Source: Psococerastis gibbosa | Taxonomy: Eukaryota; Arthropoda; Insecta; Psocodea; Psocidae | Length of the DNA: 64,000 nt | NCBI GenBank assembly: GCA_963971405.1 | Contig: OZ020485.1 | Coordinates: 47,737,469 to 47,801,468, forward strand | Direction of reading: 5' to 3' | Shown here: one piece after another, positions 21,616-32,118 of the stretch | Numbering within the stretch: position 1 is the first letter of the stretch | Layout: each line of letters starts with the position of its first letter | Notes under the pieces: model-generated | Databases searched by the model: none | What the model saw: the letters and a program-made list of their open reading frames with translations, nothing else | What the model was told of the DNA's origin: nothing | Made by a program: the position numbers and the translations under genes

Positions 21616-22084
21616 AATGTATAGGCCTACTTCTTTCGGCCCCTTAAGAGGGCTACGTGGACAATTGGCACCCAAAATTAAATTATTTTCATTTTTTATT
21701 TCATTAACTCAGCAAGTTATTAAAAGTTTGGCTCATTCAAGTTTTAGAAGAGTACTTCGTGCATCATATAGCATAATTGGGTGTTTTTCCTTTTCGGTAA
21801 ATTTGTAGTTTTTCCAAAAATCTCAGATTTAGAGAAATTTCAGTTCCCACTGGTTTTTATGATAGAAGTAAGGTACCTACCAAATATTTAATACTTCCTA
21901 TTATATGATGAATGAAGTAGTCTTCTACAACTTACATGAGCCAAATCTTTAATAACTGACTTCGTTAATAATTAATAAAAATAAAAATTGGGGTGCTAAT
22001 TTTTTACGTAACATGTCCTCTTAAGTTTTCTTCAGATTTTAATGAAACTCGGCACGAATGTTGATCATGCAAATGTGTTGTTGA
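21616..22084. other. AT-rich spacer; no gene seen
   Basis: Includes GAATGAAGTAGTCTTCTACAACTTA, split over two lines of sequence near 21910-21935 and also present near 15585 and 42560. It is therefore part of the duplicated gene flanks. No gene. Confidence 0.4.
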
Positions 22085-22260
22085 AGTCAGGGGCGGTTTC
22101 AGGAAAAAATTTCGGGGGGGGGGGGAGGTGGCCTGAAAAATATCGCGATTCTTTTACTTGATTAATAATTTGTTTTTTAATTTCTTTCAAAAGTCCATTC
22201 TATTTTATTCTATTATTTCCAGGGAGGGTTAGTTCATCAACCGCGCGGCTAGATCCGCCA
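22085..22260. mobile_element. hAT-like MITE fragment
   Basis: CAGGGGCGGTTTCAGG with a G run, then TGAAAAATATCGCGAT, which matches in reverse the right half of the MITE 20997-21183. The right end is unclear. Confidence 0.5.
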
Positions 22261-24702
22261 TTTTGTTTCAAGATGGCGGCCGATCGAAAACTTAAAGAAT
22301 TTATATATCAGTTATTATTGATCGAAGAGAGATGGTTAATAAGTTATGGCGAAAACCCTGTACGTTTAACTACGACAATGGTTATCAGCACTTTTGACTG
22401 TTTAACTGTTGTTTTTATACTCTATAAATTGAAAACTGAATGATTTAAACTGTGACCATATTAGTGTAGGTACTAAATATTAGCTATAATTCAAGGTATC
22501 GTACTTCAAAATCGCACTAAAGACACACGAGTTCGCATTTGAAATGTGCCTATAGCATTGAATTTTCATTGTACTTACCTTAGGAATCAGGTTCACAAGT
22601 GATAAGTCAAGTGAAACGGCTTTCATTTAAAACTCAGCAAGACCCGCATGCTTAATTCTTGCAATTGAAAATACAGAGATTCCGCCTGTGCCCCCCCCCC
22701 CCCTCCACCCAAGTGGAACTTTGAGTACGCCCATGCATCTAAGTAGGCCCTTAGAAAAGGTTGACCCCTATTTTACTGTACGTCTTTGGCGTAGGTCCGT
22801 ATTTCCCATAATAACGAAGTTAAGGAGGCGGTACGACAACTCTGGAACACCCTGTACCGATATAGACTTTATAATTTTGTAGGTTTTATGTTTTGACCCG
22901 ATTACCCACCATTCACGATATTGACTATAGTCTGAATGGTAGGCCTACTTGATGTAAAATGAAATATGTACTGATATAAATAATATATAATGTAATTAGT
23001 ACCTGCAACAGTTATATAATTTATAACATGTAACCACAGTCAAAACAAAAGCCTATAATTTACTCTTACTCGCTGCGATTCGAATTTAAAACATTTAAAT
23101 ATATATAGATCTGAAAAATAGTTAAAGTTTTGGCTAATTAATTTTGTATGCAAACGTTTGTAGCCTATAGCTTCATAAGAAATAATGTAGTAAACACAAT
23201 TTTTCGGTCTTGTGGCACATTACACGAAAAATAAATACCGGTAGGTACAATATAGATATTCCTTAATAAATACTAAAAGGGTACCTAGCTTAGCAGAATT
23301 TTTTGTTTAAAAATTGTTTCTGTAAACACATAAATGAATTTTCATAAAATACCTATACAGTACAATTATTTGTAGCAGTAAAAACATGTTAGTAATAGAC
23401 TATTGGCCGGCTATCAGGTAAGACCTCGTAGGGCCTAACTAACATTTCCATCGAAAATGAGTTTATTTTCATTTGAAAATCCACATTTTCATGGTGGAAT
23501 CGCAAGAATATCTTCAGTCTTCTTAGAGAAAAAGCAAGAAAAACATTTTCTTGTAAGTGAATAGGCGCGCAGTTGGCAATTAGTTTTTTTCGCTCTCCTT
23601 TAAAGTTGGTAAAATGTCAGTTACGAGGTCTTATCAGACTGCCGACGCATTCATATTGTCCATATTATTTTTATCACTGAAACACAAGAACTTAAAGAGA
23701 ATTATAAGAACATGAACCGCCCGTCCAAAAAATTGCATTGAGAAAACTGTGTAGCCGAATGGAGGTATAAGCTACTACTGCAATAATTGGACGCATTGTA
23801 ATTTGTATGTATGTGGAGCTGAAACAAATTAATACAATGCGGTCCCAATTTCGCAGGATTACCAAGAGCAATATGATTAAATTATAACTTATGTAAATTA
23901 CATAATGTACAATAATTAATATGGAAATATCATATAAAATTAATGTTAAATTTTTAACTTCGAGTGGGAACCAGCGAGCCCAAGTGGGAAAAATGTGACA
24001 CAAATGTTTTGTATCTCCCAAACCGTGATTTAATTGAAACTTGTCACAATACACTGAAATATTTCATCCTATGGTGAGCTTAGGTGGCCAGTCTACTTAA
24101 TTCGAATAGCCGGCTATGACAATAATGAATAACAATAATTTCAATTAGTAGGTAACTCATGCTTGAGAGCAAAAAAAAAAATAATAATAATAATTAAAAA
24201 ATGAAACAATAGCCTAAGTGGTTGACAGGAATGCAATAGGCTAAAATTAAACGGTCTAAACTCACAAATCCTTATCAAACGTGCAGATGTTTGACCGAAT
24301 AACACCCTATGATAATGATAATCATGTGAATGTTAATGTAACATAATGAAATAAAGATTATTACAAAAAGTGAAATTTTTTCCGGCACTACTTGCTTTTT
24401 GCACGAAAATCACAAGAAACTTGGATCGAGAAGCCATCAATGAGAAGTTAAGTTACTCATAGAAGAAATAAGTATTTCTCTACATATGGAAAAATTTAGT
24501 AGGGTGGTTGTCACAAACACGCTGGATAGATCACGTACAGGATGTTTCGAAATGTGGGGGAACATTTTTTTCAATGTGTCTCGTTATTTTGATGTTGCAC
24601 AAGGAACAGCTAGTAAGGAATACAATATGATGTTAAAATAATTTAAAATCCAGTCAATGGTCCATTTAAAACGGAACAGTTCAGACCTAACTCTGAACTC
24701 AA
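22261..24702. other. Gene-poor AT-rich DNA, 3' side of gene 3
   Basis: No gene is supported. An inverted pair, AAGACCTCGTA (about 23423) and TACGAGGTCTT (about 23624), suggests an old MITE of about 225 bp. The part from about 24240 to 24480 (TGTTTGACC, AATGAAATAAAGATTA, CACGAAAATCACAAGAAAC) resembles 2550-2720 and 43930-44400, so it is the family 3' flank again. The open frame 23692-24054 shows no recognisable motif. A C run at 22690-22701 lies in a CACCCTGTA-ended repeat. Confidence 0.4.
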
Positions 24703-24842
24703 CAGACCCGTAACCAGAGGCGGACCTGCCCGACATTTCTGGGCTTTATACTAGATAGACGTATTGAACTTTCAAGACTATATATTGTACTATTGGATCG
24801 CAGCTTCCCCCCCCCCCCCAAAGAAATCTGGTTACGGGCCTG
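24703..24842. mobile_element. hAT-like MITE (140 bp) just downstream of gene 3
   Basis: CAGACCCGTAACCAGAGG to CTGGTTACGGGCCTG, good inverted termini. I see no convincing target duplication. It lies within 35 bp of the stop codon of gene 3, so it may supply 3' UTR sequence. Confidence 0.75.
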
Positions 24843-24874
24843 TTTAGGCACTGCTCAGGCCTCCGAGGAGGTTG

Positions 24875-27800
24875 CTACACATCCGTATTTTTCTTCGGTG
24901 GAGTTCCCCTGACCGCACTGGCGTAACTAAGTGGAGTCGCCTCCGTTTGCGGCGGTTGCTCCTCCTTATACCCACTTCGCGCAAGTGGCTGATATTTCCT
25001 TTTTCCCTTCTGCCGTCTAGGAGTATCTTGCGATGATTTTCCCTGTATGGCAGCGTCTTTCGGGGATTCATCCAGTTCTGCAGAATCTTGCGGAGTTTCA
25101 TCCACTTTGGCAGCACCGTGCGGAGATTCATGCTGTTTGGAAGCATCACGCGGAAGTTCATCCACTGTAGCAGCATCTTGAGGAGATTGCTGCTGTATAG
25201 CAGTATCTTCCAATGGTTTTTCTAGTTTAGCAGCCTCGTGGGATTCATCTACATCTGCACCTTGCAGAGATTTATCGCGTTTAGCAGCATCTTGCGGAGA
25301 TTCTAGCTGCTTAGGAGCGTCTTGCATGGTTTCATCCACTTTCGCTGCACCATGAGGAGATTTCTGTTTTTTGGCAGCATCATGCGGAGGTTTATCTAGT
25401 TTGGTAGTCCTTTGCATAGATTCAACCAGTGTAGTAGCATCTTTTGGAGATTCTTCCTGTTGAGTAACATCTTGAGGCGTTTTCTCCAGTTTGGCTGCAT
25501 CGTGAGGAGATTTCTGTTGTTCGCCAGCGCCATGATGAGGTTTATCTAGTTTGGCAGCTTCTTGTTTGACTGCATCATGCGGATATTTCTGCTGTTTGGC
25601 CGCATCATGCGAAGGTTTATCTTGTTTGGCAGTCCTTTGCATAGATGCAACTAATTTAGCAGCATCTTTTGGAGATTTTTGCTGTTGAGTAACATTTTGT
25701 GGCGTTATCTCCAGTTTGGCTGCATCGTGAGGAGATTTTTGCCGTTTGGCTGCATCATGCAGAGGTTGATCTAAATTGCCAGCTATTTGAGGGGATTTAT
25801 CCAGTCTGGCTGCAACATGAGGAGATTTCTGCTTTTCGGCAGCTATTTGAGGGGATTTATCAAGTTTGGCAGCTTCTTGAAAGGATTTATCCAGTTTTGC
25901 TTCATCATGAGGAGATTTCTGCTGTTTGGCAGCTTCTTGAGGGGATTTATCCAGTTTGGCTGCGTCATGAGGAGATTGCAGCTGTTCGAAAACATCATGC
26001 GGAGGTTTATCTAGTTTGGCTGCTTCATGAGGGGATTTATCCAGTTTGGCTCCAGCATTAGATTTCTGCTGTTTGGTGCCGTCATGCGGAGCTTTATCTA
26101 GTTTAGTAGCTTTTTGAGGGGATTTATCGAGTTTTGCTGCATCATGCGGAGGTTTATCTAGTTTGGCTGCTTCTTGAGGGGATTTATCGAGTTTGGCTGT
26201 AGCATGCGGAGGTTTATCTAGTTTGGCTGCTACTTGAGGGGATTTATCCAGTTTGACTCCAACATTAGGAGATTTCTGTTGTTTGGCAGTGTCATCCGGA
26301 GCTTTATCTAGTTTAGCAGCTTTTTGAGTGGATTTATCGAGTTTGGCTGCATCATGCTGAGGTTTATCTAGTTTGACTGCTTCTTGAGGGGATTTATCCA
26401 ATTTGGCTGCATCATGAGGAGATTTGGTCTGTTTGGCAGCGTCATGCGAAGGTTTACCTAGTTTGGATGCAACATGAGGAGATTTCTGCTGTTCGGCAGC
26501 TACTTGAGGGGATTTATCCAGTTTGGCAGGTTCTTGAAGGGATTTATCCAGTTTTGCTGCATCATGAGGAGATTTCTGCTGTTTGGCAGCATAATGGGAG
26601 GAATCATCTATTTCTGCAGCATCTCGCTGAGATTTATCGAGTTTAGCAGCATCTTGCAGTAGATTTTGCTGTTGAGCAGCGTCTTGAGGGATCTCATCCT
26701 CTTTGGCTGTCTTTTGAGGAGATTTAAGCTGCTCGTCAGGATCATACGTGGGTTTATCTAGCTTGGCAGCTTCTTGTGAGGATTTATCCAGTTTAGCAGG
26801 ACTTTGCAGAAATTTATCCAGTTTAATAGCATCTTGCGGATATTCTTGCGGTTCAGCAACATCTTTCAGTGTTTTCTCCAGCTGGGCTGCATGATGAGAA
26901 AGTTTCCGTCGTTTGGCAGCATCGTGTGGAGGTTCATCCACTTTGGCTGCTTCTTGATGTTTATGTTGATGTTTGGCAGCATCGTGCGGTGATTTATCCA
27001 GATCGACAGTCTCTTGAGGAGATGTCTCTTGCTTGGAAACATCTTCCGATGATTTATCTAGGTTGGCAGCGTGTTGCGGAGATTTTTCCAGTTTAGCAGC
27101 ATCTTCTGATGATTTATCCAATTTGGCAGCACTTTGCATAGATTTCTCCGCTTTAGCAGCATCACGTGGAGATTTCTGCTGTTTAGAAGCACTTTGGGAA
27201 AATTGCTGCTTAGGTTTTCTCATTACAGCATTTTTCAGCAGTTTAGGAGGCGTTTGGTGTTGGGAGCCAAGTTGCTCTTCCTCTTCAACATTGGGATATC
27301 GCCACATTAATTTTACGATTTCAGGAATTTGATAAAAACACAAAGGTTGGACGCCGTAGGCGGCAGGAAAATTTCTTTTAAAATCATCAAGAGCCAAAAT
27401 TTCATCATATCTTGAACGCAATAATCGTAACTCAGCTATAACATCGGGTCGTGAAAAGTGCGGATTGTTGCGTTTTTCAGCAAACAACAGCGCGTCCTTG
27501 AACCCTTTATTCTGCCACTCCGATTCAAGACGACATCGCTCAATGGTAAACTGAACAAGTTTATCATTTTTCAACGGCTCAAAGCAACCACGAACAACTG
27601 CATCCCGGTATTGAGGGAAAAGCAGGCCAATTTTGGCCAACCGATTTAAGGCGTCATAAGAAAAAAATTGTTTTACTTTCGTATTAGGCGGCCATCCAGC
27701 CAAATGCCCGAATTCATTCCACAGAAGTGTATCTTTCTTATGATCGAAGTCATCAGCATTTCCTTTGAAAAAATACAGCGTTGCCAAGTGACGGCTATAC

Positions 27801-28456
27801 AGAAGAGATTGCTCGTTAAAATAATACTCTGGATATGTGTAATTGCAGGGGTAATTGATTAGGCAAGTGCCGTCGACCGTGGCCAAAAATTCCATCATCA
27901 TTCGCGGCAGATAAGCACTCTTGCCCGTCAAGTACCACAGCGAAATGAGTATACCATAACCTAGTTTGTCGACTAAGTCTGGCTGTATTATGGTAGATTG
28001 TTCTTCAAAGGACTTTCTCAGGAATTCAAAGGCGCTCTCAACATTGCCAGGAATGTGATGATATTTCGTCTTTGTATATTCCGTGCCAAAAATGTTTTCA
28101 TGTTTTATAACAGTATATTCCGGGCAATTCGGCGTAATTCCATGAGCATTCAATTTGTCCTTAATCCGTTCGACTGGCGGAAGAAGAGTGAGTTTAGCAA
28201 GAGCTGCGTACTCGATCAGGCCCAGCACCTCCTGGCAAGTTATCTTCTTAATTATAACAGTTTTCTTATTTCGTTTAGCTTCCTTAGTTGTTTTAGTTTC
28301 CTTAGACCCTTTCAGTATTTTCCACTGGCCACTATATTTACTGTCCTGGGTTATATGGAAAATGAATTGTTCGAGAGCATCATTATCTTCCCATTTTGTT
28401 TCTCTTATGACTATGGTAACATTTTTATCCATTATTACTTCATCAAAATGCGCCAT
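24875..28456 (-). CDS. Gene family copy 3 with giant KSP-type decapeptide tail (1193 aa)
   Basis: The function is not recognised. Residues 1-390 are the family domain: MAHFDEVIMDKNVTIVIRET, FIFHITQDSKYSGQWKI, IPGNVESAFEFLRKSFEEQS (136-155), LGYGILISLWYLTGKSAYLP (165-184), NYPCNYTYPEYYFNEQSLLY (201-220), AGWPPNTKVKQFFSYDALNR (253-272), then RYDEILALDDFKRNFPAAYG. Residues 391-420 are an acidic-to-basic linker. Residues 421 to about 1150 are some 73 decapeptides in strict phase, consensus KSPHDAAKLD or KSPQEAAKLD, rich in K, A, D, Q, S and P. The end (1151-1193) is basic and includes PLSYASAVRG. No signal peptide, membrane span or cysteine pattern. The tail is probably disordered and offers many proline-directed phosphorylation sites, as neurofilament tails do by analogy only. 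A candidate leader acceptor (CTTTGCAG) ends at about 28482. The frame stays open over 3.5 kb despite the repeats, which argues for selection. Confidence 0.85.
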   Translation of the reverse strand: MAHFDEVIMDKNVTIVIRETKWEDNDALEQFIFHITQDSKYSGQWKILKGSKETKTTKEAKRNKKTVIIKKITCQEVLGLIEYAALAKLTLLPPVERIKDKLNAHGITPNCPEYTVIKHENIFGTEYTKTKYHHIPGNVESAFEFLRKSFEEQSTIIQPDLVDKLGYGILISLWYLTGKSAYLPRMMMEFLATVDGTCLINYPCNYTYPEYYFNEQSLLYSRHLATLYFFKGNADDFDHKKDTLLWNEFGHLAGWPPNTKVKQFFSYDALNRLAKIGLLFPQYRDAVVRGCFEPLKNDKLVQFTIERCRLESEWQNKGFKDALLFAEKRNNPHFSRPDVIAELRLLRSRYDEILALDDFKRNFPAAYGVQPLCFYQIPEIVKLMWRYPNVEEEEQLGSQHQTPPKLLKNAVMRKPKQQFSQSASKQQKSPRDAAKAEKSMQSAAKLDKSSEDAAKLEKSPQHAANLDKSSEDVSKQETSPQETVDLDKSPHDAAKHQHKHQEAAKVDEPPHDAAKRRKLSHHAAQLEKTLKDVAEPQEYPQDAIKLDKFLQSPAKLDKSSQEAAKLDKPTYDPDEQLKSPQKTAKEDEIPQDAAQQQNLLQDAAKLDKSQRDAAEIDDSSHYAAKQQKSPHDAAKLDKSLQEPAKLDKSPQVAAEQQKSPHVASKLGKPSHDAAKQTKSPHDAAKLDKSPQEAVKLDKPQHDAAKLDKSTQKAAKLDKAPDDTAKQQKSPNVGVKLDKSPQVAAKLDKPPHATAKLDKSPQEAAKLDKPPHDAAKLDKSPQKATKLDKAPHDGTKQQKSNAGAKLDKSPHEAAKLDKPPHDVFEQLQSPHDAAKLDKSPQEAAKQQKSPHDEAKLDKSFQEAAKLDKSPQIAAEKQKSPHVAARLDKSPQIAGNLDQPLHDAAKRQKSPHDAAKLEITPQNVTQQQKSPKDAAKLVASMQRTAKQDKPSHDAAKQQKYPHDAVKQEAAKLDKPHHGAGEQQKSPHDAAKLEKTPQDVTQQEESPKDATTLVESMQRTTKLDKPPHDAAKKQKSPHGAAKVDETMQDAPKQLESPQDAAKRDKSLQGADVDESHEAAKLEKPLEDTAIQQQSPQDAATVDELPRDASKQHESPHGAAKVDETPQDSAELDESPKDAAIQGKSSQDTPRRQKGKRKYQPLARSGYKEEQPPQTEATPLSYASAVRGTPPKKNTDV
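25007..27196 (-). repeat. 30-bp coding minisatellite (decapeptide array) in gene 3
   Basis: About 73 units of 30 bases encode residues 421-1150 of copy 3. Seen on the plus strand, the unit is close to GTTTGGCAGCATCATGAGGA followed by GATTTCTGCT or GATTTATCCA. Units alternate between KLDK and KQQK types. There is also a larger period: a block starting near residue 908 (SPHDAAKLEITPQNVTQQQK) recurs near residue 993 (SPHDAAKLEKTPQDVTQQEE), about 85 residues later. Phase is almost never lost. Confidence 0.95.
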
Positions 28457-28479
28457 GGCTTAAAATAATGTAGAGTCTG

Positions 28480-28492
28480 CTGCAAAGCTGTG
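28480..28492 (-). promoter_or_regulatory. Candidate 3' splice site in the 5' leader of gene 3
   Basis: The minus strand reads CCACAGCTTTGCAG then CAGACTC, about 24 bases before the ATG. It corresponds to the acceptors of genes 1, 2 and 5. Confidence 0.5.
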
Positions 28493-28592
28493 GACATATA
28501 CCATAACAATGAGATAAGATCGGATCTGACGTCAATTGCTTAGGATTGAAATATCGTGTGAAATCATTAAGTATAGAGAAGTACATATAGTA

Positions 28593-28803
28593 CATTCAAG
28601 ACATGTGGTACAGACTCTGGCTTTCACCCGAAAGGTTGTTGGTTCGTGTCCCACACTTGCTACATTTTCTAGCCATGCTTCGGAGGGCATGTAATGCAGG
28701 CGGTCCCGGGCTGTCCTACTTGAGTGTAAGAGAGGGCTTTATTGCCCTAACTCCGCTAGGTTGGCTTACAGTGATAGAACAAAAAGTCAATATTTAATTT
28801 ACT
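28593..28803 (+). mobile_element. tRNA-derived SINE-A, nearly full length
   Basis: Head GACATGTGGTACAGACTCTG, tRNA-like arm CACCCGAAAGGTTGTTGG, box B GGTTCGTGTCC, then body TTCGGAGGGCATGTAATGCA and TGAGTGTAAGAGAGGGCTTT, ending TCAATATTTAATTTA. Best reference copy for the family. Confidence 0.85.
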
Positions 28804-29162
28804 GTCGAGTGTCGACAGACGCCAGTTAAGGAAAGTTTCACTTTGAATTTCGACTTGGGTTATTTACTGGAGACGAAGGGGGGGGGGCGAATATCATTGC
28901 AAATTAGACAGTAACGCTCCTGTATATCATATATAGCACTGAAAACCCAGGTCCATATTCAAAGTGAAACTTCCATTAACTATAGTGATGGTTGACAGTA
29001 GGTACTACCTGCTTGTGTATGTACATTCAGGCCTACCTCTAATTGTTGATATCATACGATATTTTAATCCTAAACTATTGACGTCATATTTACTATTTAC
29101 TATATTAGGCCTTTGCGGCCCCGAAAAGCCACGTCCAAATTCTGAGTGCAACTTTCCTTAAA
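28804..29162. other. Spacer with inverted segments; no gene seen
   Basis: Contains AGTTAAGGAAAGTTTCACTTTG (about 28823-28844) and, inverted, AAAGTGAAACTTCCATTAACT (about 28960-28981), plus AACTTTCCTTAA near 29150. A small hairpin element is likely. G run at 28878-28887. Confidence 0.4.
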
Positions 29163-29455
29163 GGCGTGTATTCCACTTGTCATCTATTCTGCACTAAAAG
29201 GTGATGAGATTTTTGTTTTAAGGAGGCTATTATGTAGATACTTAGCTTATCTATCATAAATTAAGTTATAATACGGTAGCGACTTATTATTGATGTCTGC
29301 TACCAGTGCTACCATATTATTTACCTTAATTTATAATAGATAAGTTAAGTATCTTCATAATTAAATCTTGACTTTTGACTTTGTCTCCTTAAAACAAAAA
29401 TCTCATCATCTTTTCGTGCACAAATGAAGAAAATGTGACAAGTGGAATACACACC
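29163..29455. mobile_element. Hairpin MITE, Harbinger-like, group 2 core (293 bp)
   Basis: GGCGTGTATTCCACTTGT to ACAAGTGGAATACACACC. The core GTAGATACTTAGCTTATCTA is shared with 41383-41653. The left flank is TAA; the right flank has diverged. Confidence 0.8.
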
Positions 29456-29499
29456 TCAGGCAGTAGGCTTCATATTTGAATTTGTCATGGACGCATAAA

Positions 29500-29700
29500 A
29501 TCACCAATGTTGCATTCACGGCCGTGTCCAGTGGGAGGGGAGGGGGGGGGGTCCGTGGAAAGTAATCGGCAAATGCCGCTGCCACTGCGTAGTAGCCGCT
29601 TACATTTTATTTTTGTGGGCCCTACACTAAAAATAGATTATTTATCGCCAAAATGTTGCCGCCCGCGTAATCCGCCTATTCGGAAATAAAGCACCACTGG
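29500..29700. other. Duplicated fragment of duplicon flank
   Basis: AATGCCGCTGCCACTGCGTA resembles 6445-6465 and 18435-18455. A G run lies at 29541-29551. No gene. Confidence 0.4.
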
Positions 29701-29705
29701 CCAGT

Positions 29706-29783
29706 ATTGGAATCCGTAGCGCAGTAATTAATACGACGCTCGGGTAAGGCGTAGATCATGGGTTCGAGTTCCACCTGATTCAA
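29706..29783 (+). repeat. tRNA-like sequence, probable SINE head or tRNA pseudogene
   Basis: GGAATCCGTAGCGCAGTAAT at the start, an anticodon-like arm ACGCT-CGGGTAA-GGCGT, box B GGTTCGAGTTCC and a 3' end TGATTCA that pairs with the start. Loop position 33 is not T and the T stem has mismatches, so it is probably not a working tRNA. The following 100 bp may be a SINE body. Confidence 0.55.
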
Positions 29784-29971
29784 TTATTTCTTGATAAGCT
29801 ATTTAGGGGTGGACTGTCCACAGTCCTACAGTGATGGAGCGTGCTTGTAAAGTGAGCAATGCCGCATTACACTCAATAAATCATTAGAATGTATTAAGAG
29901 CTTTGTTGAAATCCATAGGAAGCCGCGAGGAAATAAGATTATATGAGCATGATGTAATCAACTCAGTCTAA

Positions 29972-30192
29972 GCCGACTATTCCACCGACCTCATTTTGCA
30001 TAATGCATGTGCATGACGTGGTAACAGACATAATCAATAAGTCTCTGCCATATTACAATATTGTGTAACCGAATTTATAAGTTAAGTATCTACATTATAG
30101 TCTCCTTAAAATATGGCAGAGACTTATTAATGATGTCTGCTACCACGTCATGCGCTTGCATTATGCAAAACGAGGTCGGTGGAATGGCCGCG
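29972..30192. mobile_element. Hairpin MITE, Harbinger-like (221 bp)
   Basis: GCCGACTATTCCACCGACCTC to GAGGTCGGTGGAATGGCCGCG (arms of about 100 bp), flanked by TAA on both sides (29969-29971 and 30193-30195). The arms share ATGACGTGGTA.CAGACAT with the other hairpin MITEs. Confidence 0.88.
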
Positions 30193-30648
30193 TAAGAAAA
30201 TTATGAATCTCGTCACGTCAGAATTCAAATGTTTTCTTTTTTGTATTCAAATTTTTACTTTTTTAAAAGGTACAGAACATGCTATACTGTATATGATGCG
30301 TTTTATTTTTTATATATACTTTTTAGGGCGTATTTTATCTTTTAAACTTAAATAAGTATTTGGCAAGCATTACACTCGCAATTATCCCGCACGCTCCGCC
30401 ACTTCTGTCTTAGGAGCTATTCAAAAACAATCATCGTGACATTTTTGAATTTTTAAATAATCACTCAAATTAAACGTTAACGTACGCAATGCAGCTCACA
30501 TCAACATCCTGTCCCTATTAACTGAAAAGCAGGGAAACCAACCCATGGGCCGGAATGAGACACCCGGACGGTCAAAGTTGTGAAAATCAGCTCGCACATA
30601 TTCACACGTCTTAATAATAATACATAGTTTTTCCTCTTAGGCTTTAGT
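30193..30648. other. Spacer; no gene seen
   Basis: Non-coding sequence with no repeat end or RNA gene that I can support. Confidence 0.4.
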
Positions 30649-31312
30649 CAGGGTTACTAGATCATATTTTCGGAAGAGAGGACATTTTAATGGAAAACGG
30701 AGGACGTAAGCAAAACATTGTCTGTATATTAGCCAATTCCTAAATAACAATTCAGAATATCTATCTCAAATAGTTCCTAACTTCAATAATAAAATATACC
30801 TAATTAGAAATTATGCTCCGTCAACTACCTTATTTATACTTCCTATATTATTGTTTGGATTGACCATTAACTATTATTAACAATAACTACAGTAGTTGTT
30901 CTGGACCCATCACGGGCCACGGCCTACCGGGTCCACGGTATTTCTGTATCACAAATGTATATTATCATTTGTATTATATTGATTGATTGATTGATTGATT
31001 GATATTGAATACTGAAAGAAGTGACTGAATTATTTCTCGTATTTTCCTTTAGAAGCGATTTCTTTGAGCAACTGCGGTCTATTTTTAATGTAGGCCAATT
31101 GTATTTACAAAAATCAAGGCAATATTTAAATTCTTAAAGTTGACAAAATTTATATATAACTTTTTTCAAACAAATTCTTAATTAAAGACCAAAAGAGAAA
31201 TATATTTTCAGTAGTATTCAAGGCACAAAAGGAGGACATTTCCTTGGTTTTGGAGGACACATTGGCAAAAAAGAGTACACGTCTTCCAAAAGGAGGACGT
31301 CTGGTAACCCTG
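30649..31312. mobile_element. Non-autonomous DNA element, CAGGGTTAC ends (664 bp)
   Basis: CAGGGTTACTAGATCATAT to ACGTCTGGTAACCCTG. The flanks share CTTTAGT (7 bp, or 8 if one end base is assigned to the target), consistent with hAT. GAGGACATTT repeats occur near both ends. The interior includes a retroposon-like 3' end with (GATT)n at about 30978-31003. Confidence 0.75.
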
Positions 31313-31555
31313 CTTTAGTTTAATTTAGTTCTAAAAATTATGATTACCGTTCTTATTTAAGTTGCAAATGCAAAAAATAAATTTAAATTACGAGACACAT
31401 GTAACTGATTAGCACGCACACTGAAACATGAAATCTTGAATGCCGAAGAAATAGGTACTTAGTCTAGCTCTGAAATGAACAGAACTAGTCTAGTCTCGCC
31501 GATTCAGCTTCTGCTCACATTATAGAGTAGCCACACATTTTTTTTGCTTAACTAT
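31313..31555. other. Duplicon-like spacer; no gene seen
   Basis: ATTACGAGACACATGTAACTGATTAGCAC, read in pieces at about 31388-31415, parallels 6785-6825 and 20325-20345, so this is another remnant of the gene-family flank. No gene. Confidence 0.45.
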
Positions 31556-31778
31556 TTACAGACTATGTATAGGCTAGTATAAGGAAAGCTTTGTCCAAAT
31601 TTACGAATTCGTCCTTTCAGGGGATTTACATGTTTTGAGGTCCCAGGAACAAAAAAAATAGGCTTTTAAGAAATGTCTGCCAACCGGTCTGGCTAAAACT
31701 TTCTTTGATTTTAATGAATGAATAAAAAAAACTTGGCAACCTCAACTCGGTGGATTTTGATGAAATTCGTCAAACGTA

Positions 31779-31961
31779 CAATGGCGGATCCACGGGGGGG
31801 GGGGGGGGGCAGACGGTCATGACCCCCACCCTAAATGAGTAAATTCATAAGAAACCTAGCAAAAAAAAATGAATAAAACTCTTTTCAACAAAAAATTACC
31901 TTTTAAACTTACAAAAAATTTGTGACCCCCCCCCCTAAATTTTCGGCTGGATCCGCCCTTG
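31779..31961. mobile_element. hAT-like MITE, GGATCC-end family (183 bp)
   Basis: CAATGGCGGATCCACGG to GGATCCGCCCTTG, flanked by CAAACGTA and CATACGTA (7 of 8). Inserted in the 0.85-kb repeat. Confidence 0.85.
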
Positions 31962-32118
31962 CATACGTATAGGTTCACTAACGTCATGCATAGTTTTTTA
32001 CATTGGGCTAAATACATTTTTGGGGTTTTACCTTACAAAAACAACTTTAAGAAAACGTTTAAATTTCATTTTCCTCATAATTTCTCAAAATCTCAATATT
32101 TCTTTCTAAATTCACTTA

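Noticed and set aside
22240-22300. Promoter or boundary element around GCCATTTTGTTTCAAGATGGCGGC
   Set aside because: A short palindrome with YY1-like cores, but nothing else supports a promoter here.
23692-24054. 120-codon open frame on the minus strand as a gene
   Set aside because: No recognisable domain, AT-driven composition, no homologous frame at the matching place of other duplicons.
25007-27196. CRISPR-like array
   Set aside because: The units are contiguous, coding and have no unique spacers; the genome is animal.
25699-27332. Series of plus-strand open frames opposite gene 3
   Set aside because: They are the reverse side of the 30-base coding array and have no independent motifs; the minus-strand frame is far longer and has the family domain.
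29706-29783. Working tRNA gene
   Set aside because: Loop position 33 is not T and the T stem has mismatches; a SINE-like tail follows.
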